This document shows positions 8,401 to 16,253 of a stretch of DNA of 64,000 nt, one piece after another (position 1 is the first letter of the stretch; each line of letters begins with the position of its first letter). This stretch comes from CAWKOH01 sp963851245. GTDB taxonomy: Bacteria; Actinomycetota; Acidimicrobiia; Acidimicrobiales; Palsa-688. The stretch covers positions 62,001-126,000 of the forward strand of contig CAWKOH010000001.1 in assembly GCA_963851245.1 (NCBI GenBank), read 5' to 3'. Made by a program: the position numbers and the translations under genes. A model generated the notes under the pieces. That model ran no database searches, was not told the DNA's origin, and worked only from the letters and a program-made list of their open reading frames with translations.

Positions 8401-9714
8401 GTGCCTGAGAAGACCGCCATGACCTCGCCCCATGCCGAATTGCTGGCCCGGCACCGCAGGGTCATGCCGGATTGGATCACTCTTTTCTACGAGGAGCCCA
8501 TCGAGCTGGTTTCGGGCGAGGGGCGTCACGTGACAGATGCCGAGGGCCGCACCTACCTCGACTTCTTCGGCGGGATTCTGACCACGATGACCGGTCATTC
8601 CGTGCCCGAGGTGGTCGACGCCATCCGTACCCAGGCCGGGCGGATGATTCACTCCTCGACCCTCTACCTGATCAGGCCCATGGTCGAGCTCGCCGAGCGG
8701 ATCTCGAGGCTGTCCGGCATCCCCGACGCCAAGGTCTTCTTCCTCAATTCGGGAAGCGAGGCCAATGACACGGCGCTGATGCTGTGCTGCGGTCTGCGGC
8801 GCTCGAATCAGGTTCTAGCCCTGAGATACAGCTACCACGGCCGGTCTTTCGCCAGCATGGCGGCGACCGGGTTGCGCATCTGGTCATCGACGAGCCTCAC
8901 TCCCGTCAATGTGAGTTACGTCCACGGCGGATACAGGTATCGAAGCCCCTACGGCCATCTTCCCGACGACGACTTCACGGCGGCCTGCGTGGCCGATCTC
9001 CGCGATGTGATAGCCACGTCCACAGCGGGCGACGTGGCCTGCTTGATCGCTGAGCCGATACAGGGGGTGGCCGGCTTCGCCATCCCCCCCGACGGCCTCT
9101 TCGCCGCCTTCAAGGAAGTGCTCGATGAACACGGGATCCTGTTCGTGTCCGACGAGGTGCAGACCGGTTGGGGCCGTACCGGGAACCACTTCTGGGGGTA
9201 CCAGGCCCACGGTATCGTGCCCGACCTCCTGACATTCGCCAAGGGGATCGGCAACGGGTTGGCCCTCTCGGGCATCGTGGGTCGGGCCGATCTCATCGAC
9301 AGTGTCCAGGTCAACTCGATCTCGACCTTCGGCGGGAATCCCCTGGCCACGGCGGGCGCGCTGGCCAACCTCGACTATCTGCTCTCCCACGACCTGCAGT
9401 CCAACGCCCGGGCCCGCGGGGAGCAGCTCATGAGCCACCTGGCGGCGCTGGCCGACAAGCTGCCTTCGGTGGGTGAGGTCCGCGGCCGGGGTCTCATGGT
9501 CGCCATCGAGATGGTGAAGCCGGGCGGGATCGAGCCTGATCCGGTCGGCGCCAACGCCGCCTTGGACGGCTGCCGCAGGCGCGGCGTTCTGGTGGGCCGC
9601 GGCGGCGTGCTGGGCAACGTCCTGCGCATAGCCCCGCCGATGTCGGTAACCCCCGAGGAGATCGATGAGGCGAGTGCCGCCATCGTCGATGCCCTGGCCG
9701 CCGATCATTCGTAG
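8401..9714 (+). CDS. Class III PLP aminotransferase (GABA/AGXT2-like)
   Basis: A 437-residue aminotransferase. FLNSGSEANDTAL binds the cofactor phosphate, LFVSDEVQTGWGRTG has the aspartate over the PLP ring and LLTFAKGIGNGLALSG contains the Schiff-base lysine. The subgroup includes 4-aminobutyrate, alanine-glyoxylate (AGXT2) and related omega-aminotransferases. Its place directly after glutamate decarboxylase suggests it makes succinate semialdehyde from GABA; this is inferred from context, not from a diagnostic residue. GTG 8401 follows a CAGACT box by six bases, so it may also be transcribed on its own as a leaderless mRNA. ATG 8419 is an alternative start. Confidence 0.85.
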   Translation: MPEKTAMTSPHAELLARHRRVMPDWITLFYEEPIELVSGEGRHVTDAEGRTYLDFFGGILTTMTGHSVPEVVDAIRTQAGRMIHSSTLYLIRPMVELAERISRLSGIPDAKVFFLNSGSEANDTALMLCCGLRRSNQVLALRYSYHGRSFASMAATGLRIWSSTSLTPVNVSYVHGGYRYRSPYGHLPDDDFTAACVADLRDVIATSTAGDVACLIAEPIQGVAGFAIPPDGLFAAFKEVLDEHGILFVSDEVQTGWGRTGNHFWGYQAHGIVPDLLTFAKGIGNGLALSGIVGRADLIDSVQVNSISTFGGNPLATAGALANLDYLLSHDLQSNARARGEQLMSHLAALADKLPSVGEVRGRGLMVAIEMVKPGGIEPDPVGANAALDGCRRRGVLVGRGGVLGNVLRIAPPMSVTPEEIDEASAAIVDALAADHS

Positions 9715-9777
9715 CGGGAGGGAGCCGGGAGGGAGCGAGTCCGCCTCCGAGAAGGGGCATCCGGACCGGCACCCGGT

Positions 9778-10458
9778 TCATCGCGTCCCCGCCAACCAGG
9801 CGGGCGCGTGCCGTTTGGCCCAGACCCGGCTGATCGTGCCGACCACCATCGACCTCAAGGCGTCGGGGTCCCTCAGTGCCATACCTATATGGCCGATGAC
9901 CACGACGCCGATGGCCAGCGCCAGCCAGTCATGAACGAAGGTGGCGCCGGTCCGCCAGGACAGCGGCCACGGGTGATACCAGCGCATGATCAATCCGGTG
10001 CCGAGCATCACCAGACCCGCACCTGCGATGAAAGCGGCGTTGAGCTTCTGTCCGGCATTGAACTTGCCTACCTGGAGAGAGGCCATCTCCCGCCGGCGAA
10101 CAGGCCCCGGTTGAAGAAGCGACCGAAGCCATCTCCGGTCGGTCTTTGACCATCTGTTGAATCGACCCAGGTCCCGACGCAGGGCGCGGCCCCAGGAGCC
10201 TGAGATGGCCACTATCAGCGGGACCGGGAGGGCGATCCCGGTATAGACATGGATGTCCTCCACCAGGGCCCGGCGACCGACCAGAGCGCCGATGGGTTCC
10301 AGATACAGGGCGGCGCCAGTGAGAATCAGGATGGCGAACATGACGGCATCGACCCAGTGGAGCACTCGCTCCAGGCGGTCGAATCGGAGCAACAGGCCAG
10401 GCCCGGCCGGGGCGGGTCCCGGTCCGGTGGCGTCAGGTGGGTGGGTCGTTGCGGCCAT
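9778..10458 (-). CDS. Cytochrome b subunit, di-haem membrane protein (b561/FdnI-like)
   Basis: A 226-residue protein with four predicted membrane helices. Histidines in ERVLHWVDAVMFAILI, EDIHVYTGIALPVPLI, and FVHDWLALAIGVVVIGHIGM are placed as haem ligands of the formate dehydrogenase gamma/cytochrome b561 type. ATG 10458 is used; the longer frame runs back through the upstream gene and has no family sequence. It overlaps the end of the molybdopterin oxidoreductase gene by 26 nt. It very likely anchors that enzyme and links it to the quinone pool, as in MsrPQ or SorAB-like pairs, though it is not obviously MsrQ. Confidence 0.8.
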   Translation of the reverse strand: MAATTHPPDATGPGPAPAGPGLLLRFDRLERVLHWVDAVMFAILILTGAALYLEPIGALVGRRALVEDIHVYTGIALPVPLIVAISGSWGRALRRDLGRFNRWSKTDRRWLRSLLQPGPVRRREMASLQVGKFNAGQKLNAAFIAGAGLVMLGTGLIMRWYHPWPLSWRTGATFVHDWLALAIGVVVIGHIGMALRDPDALRSMVVGTISRVWAKRHAPAWLAGTR

Positions 10459-11176
10459 TGCTGTGACCAACCCAGGCCTCGATGGAGTAGTTGCCTTCCG
10501 TCTCCCAGTAGCCCGGCTCGACGCGGTCCACCACCTCGATCCGGGACAGCCACTTGATCGACTTGTACCCGTACATGGGGGCAACGTAGAGCCGAACAGG
10601 ACCGCCATGATCTCGTGATATCGGGCCCCCGAGCATGTTGTAGGCCACGATGACATCGGGGCGGAGGGCCTCGGCGAGGGTCAGGCTCTCCGTGTACTCA
10701 CCGTCGAAGGACTCGAAGTGAAGGGCCTTGCCTGCTGCCTGCACACCCGCCTCGTCGAGAAGCGTCGACAGCAGCACCCCTTGCCAGTGGACGCCTGCAA
10801 CTCGCCAGCCGGTGACGCACTGAAAATCACGCACCAGGCGCGTCGGCGGCCGCGCCGTCAGATCGGAGTACGAGAGCTTCAAGGGTCGGTCCACGAGCCC
10901 GTCGACGGTCAGCCGGTACTCGGCCTCACTCTCGTAGGGGTAGCCGTCGGTGACGGTGTAGATGCGAAAGTAGTTGCCGGGTAGGAGGCCGGTCAGTCCG
11001 GTGGGGTCGATCCGCTGCACCGGGGCTATCACGGCGTTGAACGCGTTCTGCAGGCTGTCGCCGGCGACCACGCCGATCGCGCCCAGGCCAAGAATGCCGA
11101 GAACCACCCGGCGCCCGATGGGCTTCCCGGTGCCTTCGTCGAGCCCCTTGCGGGGTGAGACAGGGCCAACCACCAA
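10433..11176 (-). CDS. Molybdopterin-dependent oxidoreductase, sulfite oxidase-like, Tat-exported
   Basis: A 247-residue member of the sulfite oxidase/MsrP family. GRRVVLGILGLGAIGVVAG at residues 21-40 looks like a twin-arginine signal or anchor. LVRDFQCVTGWRVAGVHWQG contains the cysteine that ligates molybdenum, and GGPVRLYVAPMYGYKSIKW is the conserved cofactor-binding strand. It should act outside the membrane, passing electrons to the overlapping cytochrome b. The substrate cannot be read from sequence; reduction of methionine sulfoxide or oxidation of a small sulfur compound are family options. Confidence 0.85.
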   Translation of the reverse strand: MVVGPVSPRKGLDEGTGKPIGRRVVLGILGLGAIGVVAGDSLQNAFNAVIAPVQRIDPTGLTGLLPGNYFRIYTVTDGYPYESEAEYRLTVDGLVDRPLKLSYSDLTARPPTRLVRDFQCVTGWRVAGVHWQGVLLSTLLDEAGVQAAGKALHFESFDGEYTESLTLAEALRPDVIVAYNMLGGPISRDHGGPVRLYVAPMYGYKSIKWLSRIEVVDRVEPGYWETEGNYSIEAWVGHSNGRNDPPT

Positions 11177-11291
11177 CCCTATGTTCTACGCCTTTGCGGG
11201 CCGCTACGGTTGTCACCCGGGCGGGGGGCGTGTCCCGCGAGCGCGAGCTGCCGTCCTCTGGCCAGCACTGACAGAGTCGGAGGTGAGCTCC

Positions 11292-11574
11292 ATGGAGCCG
11301 GGCGATCAGTCAGGCAAGCAGCGCCGCGACTCCGTCCTGCGCAGCGCCGCCCACGGCCCCCTGCCGGGGCTGCTTCTGATGATGACAGTGGTAACCGGGG
11401 CCGTGGACGTTCGCCGGCGCGGTCGTGGGGGCCAAGCTGGTGCTCGACCGCGGCGCCACCGCCACCCTGCTGCTCGTGACGGTCATCCTCGGGCTGGTCA
11501 CGCTGGGGGCGGCGGCAACGACGGCCCGGGACCACGGCACCTGGCGCCGGGCGCCGGAACCTAGCGGACGGTGA
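11292..11574 (+). pseudogene. Remnant of a DUF1275 (YoaK)-like membrane protein, frameshifted
   Basis: ATG 11292 follows GGAGGT by seven bases and opens with 39 residues ending PGLLLMMTVVTGAVD, the start of a DUF1275 first helix. At 11409 the frame must shift by one base to continue as FAGAVVGAKLVLDR and LLLVTVILGLVTLGAA, which resembles the last helices of the same family, ending at TGA 11572-11574. About 140 middle residues of the usual protein are absent. The undisturbed first frame would give a 90-residue arginine- and glycine-rich tail that looks like out-of-frame translation. The 3' end overlaps mrp on the other strand by 14 nt. Family identity is tentative. Confidence 0.5.
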
Positions 11575-12748
11575 GCTCGGGCCGAAACACCCGGGCCCTC
11601 CCCCGCCCCACCAGAGCGGCGGCGATCTCGGCAAAGGCGCGGCCAGTGGCCGATTCGGGTTCGGTGGCGCTGATGGGTCGACCCTCGTCGCCTCCGGCCC
11701 GAAGGTCAGGATCGAAGGGAACCTGCCCGAGCAACGGAACGCCAAGCTCGTCGGCCAGCTGCGGGCCGCCTCCCTCGCCAAACAGATACTGGCGACCACC
11801 ATCGGGCTGGGCCAGCCAGCTCATGTTCTCGATGACGCCCCGCAAGGGCAAGTTGAGCTTCTTGGCCATGTAGGCGGACCGCTGAGCCACCCGCTTGGCG
11901 GCGGGCTGGGGTGTGGTCACGACGTAGACCTCGGACGTCGGGAGGTACTGCGCCATGGAGAGGGCCACGTCGCCAGTCCCGGGAGGCATATCCACCAGAA
12001 GGAACTCCGGATCGTCCCAGTCCACGTCCACCAGGAACTGTTCCAAAGCCTTGTGCAGCATCGGTCCCCGCCACACGATCGGCTGATCCTCCTCGACGAA
12101 GAATCCCATCGACATGCATCGCACGCCGTGCGCCTCGGGCGGGACCATCTTGAGGTCGTGCACCGTTGGCTCCTCGACAATCCCGAGCATGCTGGGCACA
12201 GAGAACCCGTAGACATCGGCGTCCAGAACGGCCACGTCGTGACCGGCCCGGGCCAGAGAAACGGCCAGGTTCACGGTCACACTTGACTTGCCGACACCCC
12301 CCTTGCCCGAGCTCACGCCCACGACCCGGGTACGGCTGGCGGGACCGAACGGGTTGGGCCTTCCCTCCTCATGGCCCAACCTCTGGTGCTGATGCCCAGA
12401 AGAGGCTGATGACGACGAGCCGGCTGCGCCCGACGCGCCCCATGCCTCGGGATCATTGGCTCGTCCGGCGAGTCGGGCCCTGAGGGCTTGCAGCTCATCC
12501 GGGCTCATCACAGTCAGTTGCACGTCGACTTCCCGAACACCTTTGAGCGGCAACAGAGCTTCTCTCACCCGCCTGGTTATCTCATCACGCAACGGGCAGC
12601 CAGGGACGGTCAGGGCCACGCCGACGGTGATGCGGCCGCGCCGAATGTCGACCGAACGCACCATTCCCAACTCAACGATGCTGACGTGTAGTTCAGGATC
12701 TGAAACTGGTCGTAGAGCTTCGATCACCTGGTGCTCACTCAGCGCCAT
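11561..12748 (-). CDS. mrp: Mrp/ApbC family Fe-S cluster carrier ATPase
   Basis: A 395-residue protein. Residues 1-95 are a MIP18/DUF59 domain (ALRPVSDPELHVSIVELGMV), then a serine- and histidine-rich linker, then a ParA-like ATPase with SSGKGGVGKSSVTVNLA as Walker A. The cysteine pair typical of many Mrp proteins is not clear. Mrp proteins carry [4Fe-4S] clusters to apo-proteins. ATG 12748 is preceded by AAGGAGA; the open frame upstream has no family sequence. It is divergent from a SufR-like regulator and a cysteine desulfurase, so the three probably form one Fe-S assembly unit sharing an 81-bp control region. Confidence 0.9.
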   Translation of the reverse strand: MALSEHQVIEALRPVSDPELHVSIVELGMVRSVDIRRGRITVGVALTVPGCPLRDEITRRVREALLPLKGVREVDVQLTVMSPDELQALRARLAGRANDPEAWGASGAAGSSSSASSGHQHQRLGHEEGRPNPFGPASRTRVVGVSSGKGGVGKSSVTVNLAVSLARAGHDVAVLDADVYGFSVPSMLGIVEEPTVHDLKMVPPEAHGVRCMSMGFFVEEDQPIVWRGPMLHKALEQFLVDVDWDDPEFLLVDMPPGTGDVALSMAQYLPTSEVYVVTTPQPAAKRVAQRSAYMAKKLNLPLRGVIENMSWLAQPDGGRQYLFGEGGGPQLADELGVPLLGQVPFDPDLRAGGDEGRPISATEPESATGRAFAEIAAALVGRGRARVFRPELTVR

Positions 12749-12766
12749 CCGGTCTCCTTGTTCGGT

Positions 12767-12784
12767 CCGCGTAGTGATACGCGG
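12767..12784. promoter_or_regulatory. Palindrome in the mrp/sufR-like control region
   Basis: CCGCGTA-GTGA-TACGCGG, perfect 7-bp arms with a 4-bp centre, 19 bp upstream of the mrp start. Its centre is 37 bp from that of the second palindrome. A candidate operator for the SufR-like protein. Confidence 0.5.
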
Positions 12785-12804
12785 GCGGGAGGAAGCGATT
12801 TCCA

Positions 12805-12820
12805 CTACCTCGGTAGGTAG
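12805..12820. promoter_or_regulatory. Palindrome overlapping the sufR-like promoter
   Basis: CTACCT-CGGT-AGGTAG, perfect 6-bp arms and a 4-bp centre. Its right arm runs into TAGAGT (12818-12823), the probable -10 box of the regulator gene, so a bound protein would block its transcription. Confidence 0.55.
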
Positions 12821-12823
12821 AGT
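12818..12823 (+). promoter_or_regulatory. Candidate -10 box, leaderless start of the SufR-like gene
   Basis: TAGAGT followed by six bases and GTG 12830; no ribosome binding site lies between. Confidence 0.55.
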
Positions 12824-12829
12824 ACTCCT

Positions 12830-13555
12830 GTGGCGTCTGTAGCTGATCAGCACGGTTCGCTCACCGACACGGAATTCTCGGCAGCGGTGGCGGCGGTCAC
12901 CTCGGCGTTCGGCGACCCCACCAGGCGACAGATCTACTTCTTCGTGCGAGACCACGAGGACGGCGTCACGGCATCGGAGGTCGCCGACCGCTTCGCCCTC
13001 CATTCAAATGTGGCGCGTCACCACCTGGACAAGCTGACGGCCGGGGGTTACCTGGAAGTCACGGTCCTGCGGCCCACCGGGGGAGGCGCAGGCCGGCCCT
13101 CGAAGAGATACCGCAAGTCCGCTCAGGACACCGGCTTGAGCGCGCCTCGCCGGGGCGATGACCTGCTGATCATGCTCCTCGGCGAGGCGCTCTCCCGCAT
13201 ACCCCCCACTGAGGCGGAAGCGATGGCCGAGTCCGTGGGCGAAGAGTACGGAAGGCGCCTCGCCGGGCAGATGTCGCCGGGCGAAGGCCATAGATCGTTC
13301 CGGGTGGCCTTGCACGCCATCGCCGACGCCCTCACAGCTCACGGCTTCGAAGCCCACGCCGAGGCCAGAGGCGGGTCGTTGGCCCTCATCAAGGAGTCGT
13401 GCCCCTTCTTCGACACGGCCAAGCAGCACCCTGTCATCTGCGCGGTCGACCGGGGCATGGTGCGGGGCATGCTTTCCGGTCTCTACGGCGAGGCGGTCGA
13501 GCCGACGGAGTCCTCCCGCGCCCTGGGCGACGACGCCTGCGTCACCCTCGTCTGA
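12830..13555 (+). CDS. SufR-like Fe-S sensing HTH transcriptional regulator
   Basis: A 241-residue regulator. Residues 20-95 are an ArsR/DeoR-like winged helix (FGDPTRRQIYFFV, VADRFALHSNVARHHLDKL). The C-terminal part has cysteines at about 191, 204 and 237. The first pair keeps the C-X12-C spacing of SufR proteins, which bind an Fe-S cluster and repress the suf genes; the usual third cysteine is absent, leaving three. The downstream cysteine desulfurase (15 nt away) and divergent mrp support a role in Fe-S homeostasis. GTG 12830 is preferred on the basis of the -10 box just upstream. It is probably autoregulated. Confidence 0.75.
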   Translation: MASVADQHGSLTDTEFSAAVAAVTSAFGDPTRRQIYFFVRDHEDGVTASEVADRFALHSNVARHHLDKLTAGGYLEVTVLRPTGGGAGRPSKRYRKSAQDTGLSAPRRGDDLLIMLLGEALSRIPPTEAEAMAESVGEEYGRRLAGQMSPGEGHRSFRVALHAIADALTAHGFEAHAEARGGSLALIKESCPFFDTAKQHPVICAVDRGMVRGMLSGLYGEAVEPTESSRALGDDACVTLV

Positions 13556-13570
13556 CCCGGACTCCTGCTC

Positions 13571-14743
13571 GTGGCCACGAGGCTGACCGAGGGCATCGGT
13601 GCAGGTGACACCACCCGGGCCTACCTGGACCACGCCTCGACCTCTCCCATCCGACCGGCGGCGCGGGAGGCCATGCTGCAGTGGATCGGAGCGGCCGACC
13701 CCGGCCGTGTCCACACTGAGGGCCGGATGGCCCGGGTGGCCCTGGAGGATGCCCGGGACCGGGTAGCCACGCTTTTTGGCACCCGATCCCGCCAGGTGAT
13801 CTTCACGTCGGGAGCCACCGAGTCCATCAATGCGGCCACCTTCGGGGCACTGGCATCAGGACGGGGTCGGCAGGTAGTGATGGCCGCAGTCGAACACAGC
13901 GCGGTGCGCGAGGCGTCGGAACTGCACGCCGGCGGCATCGAGCCCGTCAGCGTAGATCACACCGGTGTCATCGACCTCGACGCCGTCCGTGCGGCGATCC
14001 GACGTCCGGACGTGGCCCTGGTGCAGTGCCAGTGGGCGAATCACGAGGTGGGCACGCTACAACCGGTCGCGGCCGTGGTGGCCGCCTGCCGGGAGCGGGG
14101 CGTCCTGGTCCATGTCGACGCAGCAGCGGCAGCCGGGCAGGTCCCGATCGCATTCGACGAAACCGGCGCCGACCTGATGTCCCTGTCGGCCCACAAGCTG
14201 GGTGGACCGAGGGGTATCGGGGTCCTGCTCGTACGCAGAGGCCTCCGGGTCCCCCCTTTGCTGGTCGGAGGGTCTCAGGAACGGGCCCGGCGGGCAGGCC
14301 TGGAGGACGTGGCCGCGGCCGTCGGATTCGGCGCCGCTGCGACCGAGCTGATCGATAGCCTGGCCGGCCAGACGGCCGTCTCTAGGGCCTTGGTAGCCGA
14401 ACTGCGCTCGGCCGCCCTCCAGATCCCCGACGTCGAAGCCTACGGACCGGCTTCCTGGCCGGACCGGCTGCCGCACCTGCTCTGCGTCGGGATAGGCGGA
14501 GTCGAGGCCGAGCCGGTGTTGATCGGGCTCGACCAGGCCGGGGTAGCGGCCCACTCCGGCAGTTCGTGCTCCTCCGAGTCTTTGGAACCGTCGCCGGTCC
14601 TCGAAGCGATGGGGGTCGACGCCGAGCACAGCCTCCGTCTCTCGGTGGGCTGGTCCAGTACTGATGCCGAGGTGCAGCGGGCGGTCAAGGCCCTGCCGGA
14701 GGTAATAAGCCGGCTGAGGGCGTTGATGACGGGCGGCGGGTAG
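13571..14743 (+). CDS. Cysteine desulfurase (NifS/IscS-like)
   Basis: A 390-residue PLP enzyme. SLSAHKLGGPRGIGVLLV contains the PLP lysine and HSGSSCSSESLEPS the catalytic cysteine, near residue 333, on a loop of the NifS/IscS (group I) type. It takes sulfur from cysteine for Fe-S clusters or tRNA thiolation. It lies 15 nt downstream of the SufR-like regulator. No scaffold (SufU, IscU, NifU) follows, so partners must be elsewhere. GTG 13571 is the first start in frame; the family core begins at AYLDHASTSP, so a later start is possible. Confidence 0.9.
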   Translation: MATRLTEGIGAGDTTRAYLDHASTSPIRPAAREAMLQWIGAADPGRVHTEGRMARVALEDARDRVATLFGTRSRQVIFTSGATESINAATFGALASGRGRQVVMAAVEHSAVREASELHAGGIEPVSVDHTGVIDLDAVRAAIRRPDVALVQCQWANHEVGTLQPVAAVVAACRERGVLVHVDAAAAAGQVPIAFDETGADLMSLSAHKLGGPRGIGVLLVRRGLRVPPLLVGGSQERARRAGLEDVAAAVGFGAAATELIDSLAGQTAVSRALVAELRSAALQIPDVEAYGPASWPDRLPHLLCVGIGGVEAEPVLIGLDQAGVAAHSGSSCSSESLEPSPVLEAMGVDAEHSLRLSVGWSSTDAEVQRAVKALPEVISRLRALMTGGG

Positions 14744-14882
14744 CGATGGGGGACGGGTCACCGCATGAACCGGGCGGCGCGAAGTGCTCCGGACGGAATG
14801 ACTCTCACGGCTGGTGAGTCCTGGAGGGGACATGAAATCCATCGATAGTGTTCAAACGGATATCAGAAGAAGGTTGTTCGGA

Positions 14883-14908
14883 TCACCGGGGCCCCTTCGG
14901 GGCGGTGA
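14883..14908. terminator. Bidirectional hairpin terminator
   Basis: TCACC...GGTGA outer stem (14883-14887 with 14904-14908) and GCCCC-TTC-GGGGC inner stem, with a three-base GGG bulge. It lies between the convergent cysteine desulfurase and ccmH/I genes, next to the stop codon of the latter. Confidence 0.65.
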
Positions 14909-14909
14909 C

Positions 14910-16253
14910 TCAGGACTTCGCGACGCCTGATGTCCCTGCCTTGGCCACGCCGGCTTGCGCCTGCTGCAGGTCCTGGCGCACCTGAGCGGTGACCGAGGGA
15001 TCGGGCTGGTGGCCCAAGTACCACTGGAACTCGGGAATGGCGTCGGAGTAATCCGCTTCACCCAAGAAGCCCAGGCCCCGATACAGGTGGGCCGGGGCAT
15101 AACTCGGGTCGGCCTTCTCAGCCGTGGCGAGCAGTTGGATGCCCTGCTGAAGCAGGCTGGGCTGGGCAGTCTGGACCAGTAGCCAGCCTTCTCCCGTTAA
15201 CGCATCAACCTGGTTGGGGTCGGTCTGAAGGATCTTTCGGTACTCCTCGATGGCGGCCACCGCGTTGCCCTTGGCGGCGTCGGCCTGGGCCGCCTGCATG
15301 TCCTGGGCGATGGCCTCCGATCCGAGTGCCTGACCGGTGATGGTCTGCCCCGGCAGCCGCGTCTTCGCGGATTCGGCCACCGCCCAGCCGGCCCCGCCCG
15401 CGATCAGGCAGACGCCGACGCCGATCACGACACCGCGCAGCCACTGCTGACGCCTTTTCGGTGGATTGGACGGAAGCTCCCCCGCCCCCGGGCTAGCCCC
15501 GTCCAGATCCGGCGACAGGCCCGCCACGGCCTCCCCCGCCCCGGCGGGTGACGGGGCCGACGGGACAGGACCGGGACCCGGCAATCCGGATGATCCAGAC
15601 GACTGCACCGACGCCACGGCCGCGGCGGGAGCGATAACGGCTGCCAGCGCCTCGTCCAGCGCGGCCGAGACGCGGGTCGACGCCATGACGGGCAGCTCAT
15701 CCGAGGCTCGCGGCTCCGCTGACGGCCCGGCCGGCCCTTCCCCGGCTGACCCAGACGCCGGCGCCCCAACCAACACCGACGCGCCGACCGGCGCCGGCGC
15801 CATGACCGGCACCGATGCCGCGTCCGGGCCTTCGCGGGCACTCCTGGAGGGCTGGGCCCGCCGGCGCCACCGGATGAACGCGAACACCAGCGCCGCCGCC
15901 GCCAGCACGGTCGCCACCACCGGCACCACCCATACCACCAGCCCGACTCCGCTCGACTGGGGCTTCTCCAGTATTCCCGAGCCGTAGTCTCGCACCAGGC
16001 CGGCCAGGATCTGGTCGGACGTCTGGCCGGCGAGTAGCTCCTGCCTGATCTCGTTACGGATCTGCACCGACGCCGCGGCCGAGGACTGCGCCGCCGTCTC
16101 CCCGTCGCACACCGGGCAGCGAACCTGGTTGGCGATGTGCATGACCTGGGCGTCCAGCGTGGGGTGCGAGGTGCGGTGGCTGCCCACTGCGAGCAGCGTC
16201 ACGGCAAGGGCCACCAGGGCGAGCCATGGCCCCCAGCGCCAGTAGCGACTCAC
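14910..16253 (-). CDS. ccmH: CcmH-CcmI fusion: thiol oxidoreductase plus TPR protein
   Basis: A 447-residue membrane protein joining two System I cytochrome c maturation factors. Residues 9-24 are a membrane anchor, VRCPVCDGE (cysteines 46 and 49) is the CcmH redox motif, and a second helix (about 104-125) precedes a long Ala/Pro/Gly-rich linker. A third helix near 275 is followed by TPR-like repeats (AAIEEYRKILQTDPNQVDAL, APAHLYRGLGFLGEADYSDA). CcmH reduces the apocytochrome CXXCH cysteines and the CcmI-type TPR holds the apocytochrome tail. It overlaps ccmG by 4 nt and is the last gene of the operon. Confidence 0.85.
   Translation of the reverse strand: MSRYWRWGPWLALVALAVTLLAVGSHRTSHPTLDAQVMHIANQVRCPVCDGETAAQSSAAASVQIRNEIRQELLAGQTSDQILAGLVRDYGSGILEKPQSSGVGLVVWVVPVVATVLAAAALVFAFIRWRRRAQPSRSAREGPDAASVPVMAPAPVGASVLVGAPASGSAGEGPAGPSAEPRASDELPVMASTRVSAALDEALAAVIAPAAAVASVQSSGSSGLPGPGPVPSAPSPAGAGEAVAGLSPDLDGASPGAGELPSNPPKRRQQWLRGVVIGVGVCLIAGGAGWAVAESAKTRLPGQTITGQALGSEAIAQDMQAAQADAAKGNAVAAIEEYRKILQTDPNQVDALTGEGWLLVQTAQPSLLQQGIQLLATAEKADPSYAPAHLYRGLGFLGEADYSDAIPEFQWYLGHQPDPSVTAQVRQDLQQAQAGVAKAGTSGVAKS

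Noticed and set aside
10974..11564. 196-codon plus-strand frame across the molybdopterin gene start and DUF1275-like remnant
   Set aside because: Its first part is antisense to the oxidoreductase, and only the part from ATG 11292 has a ribosome site and helix-like sequence.
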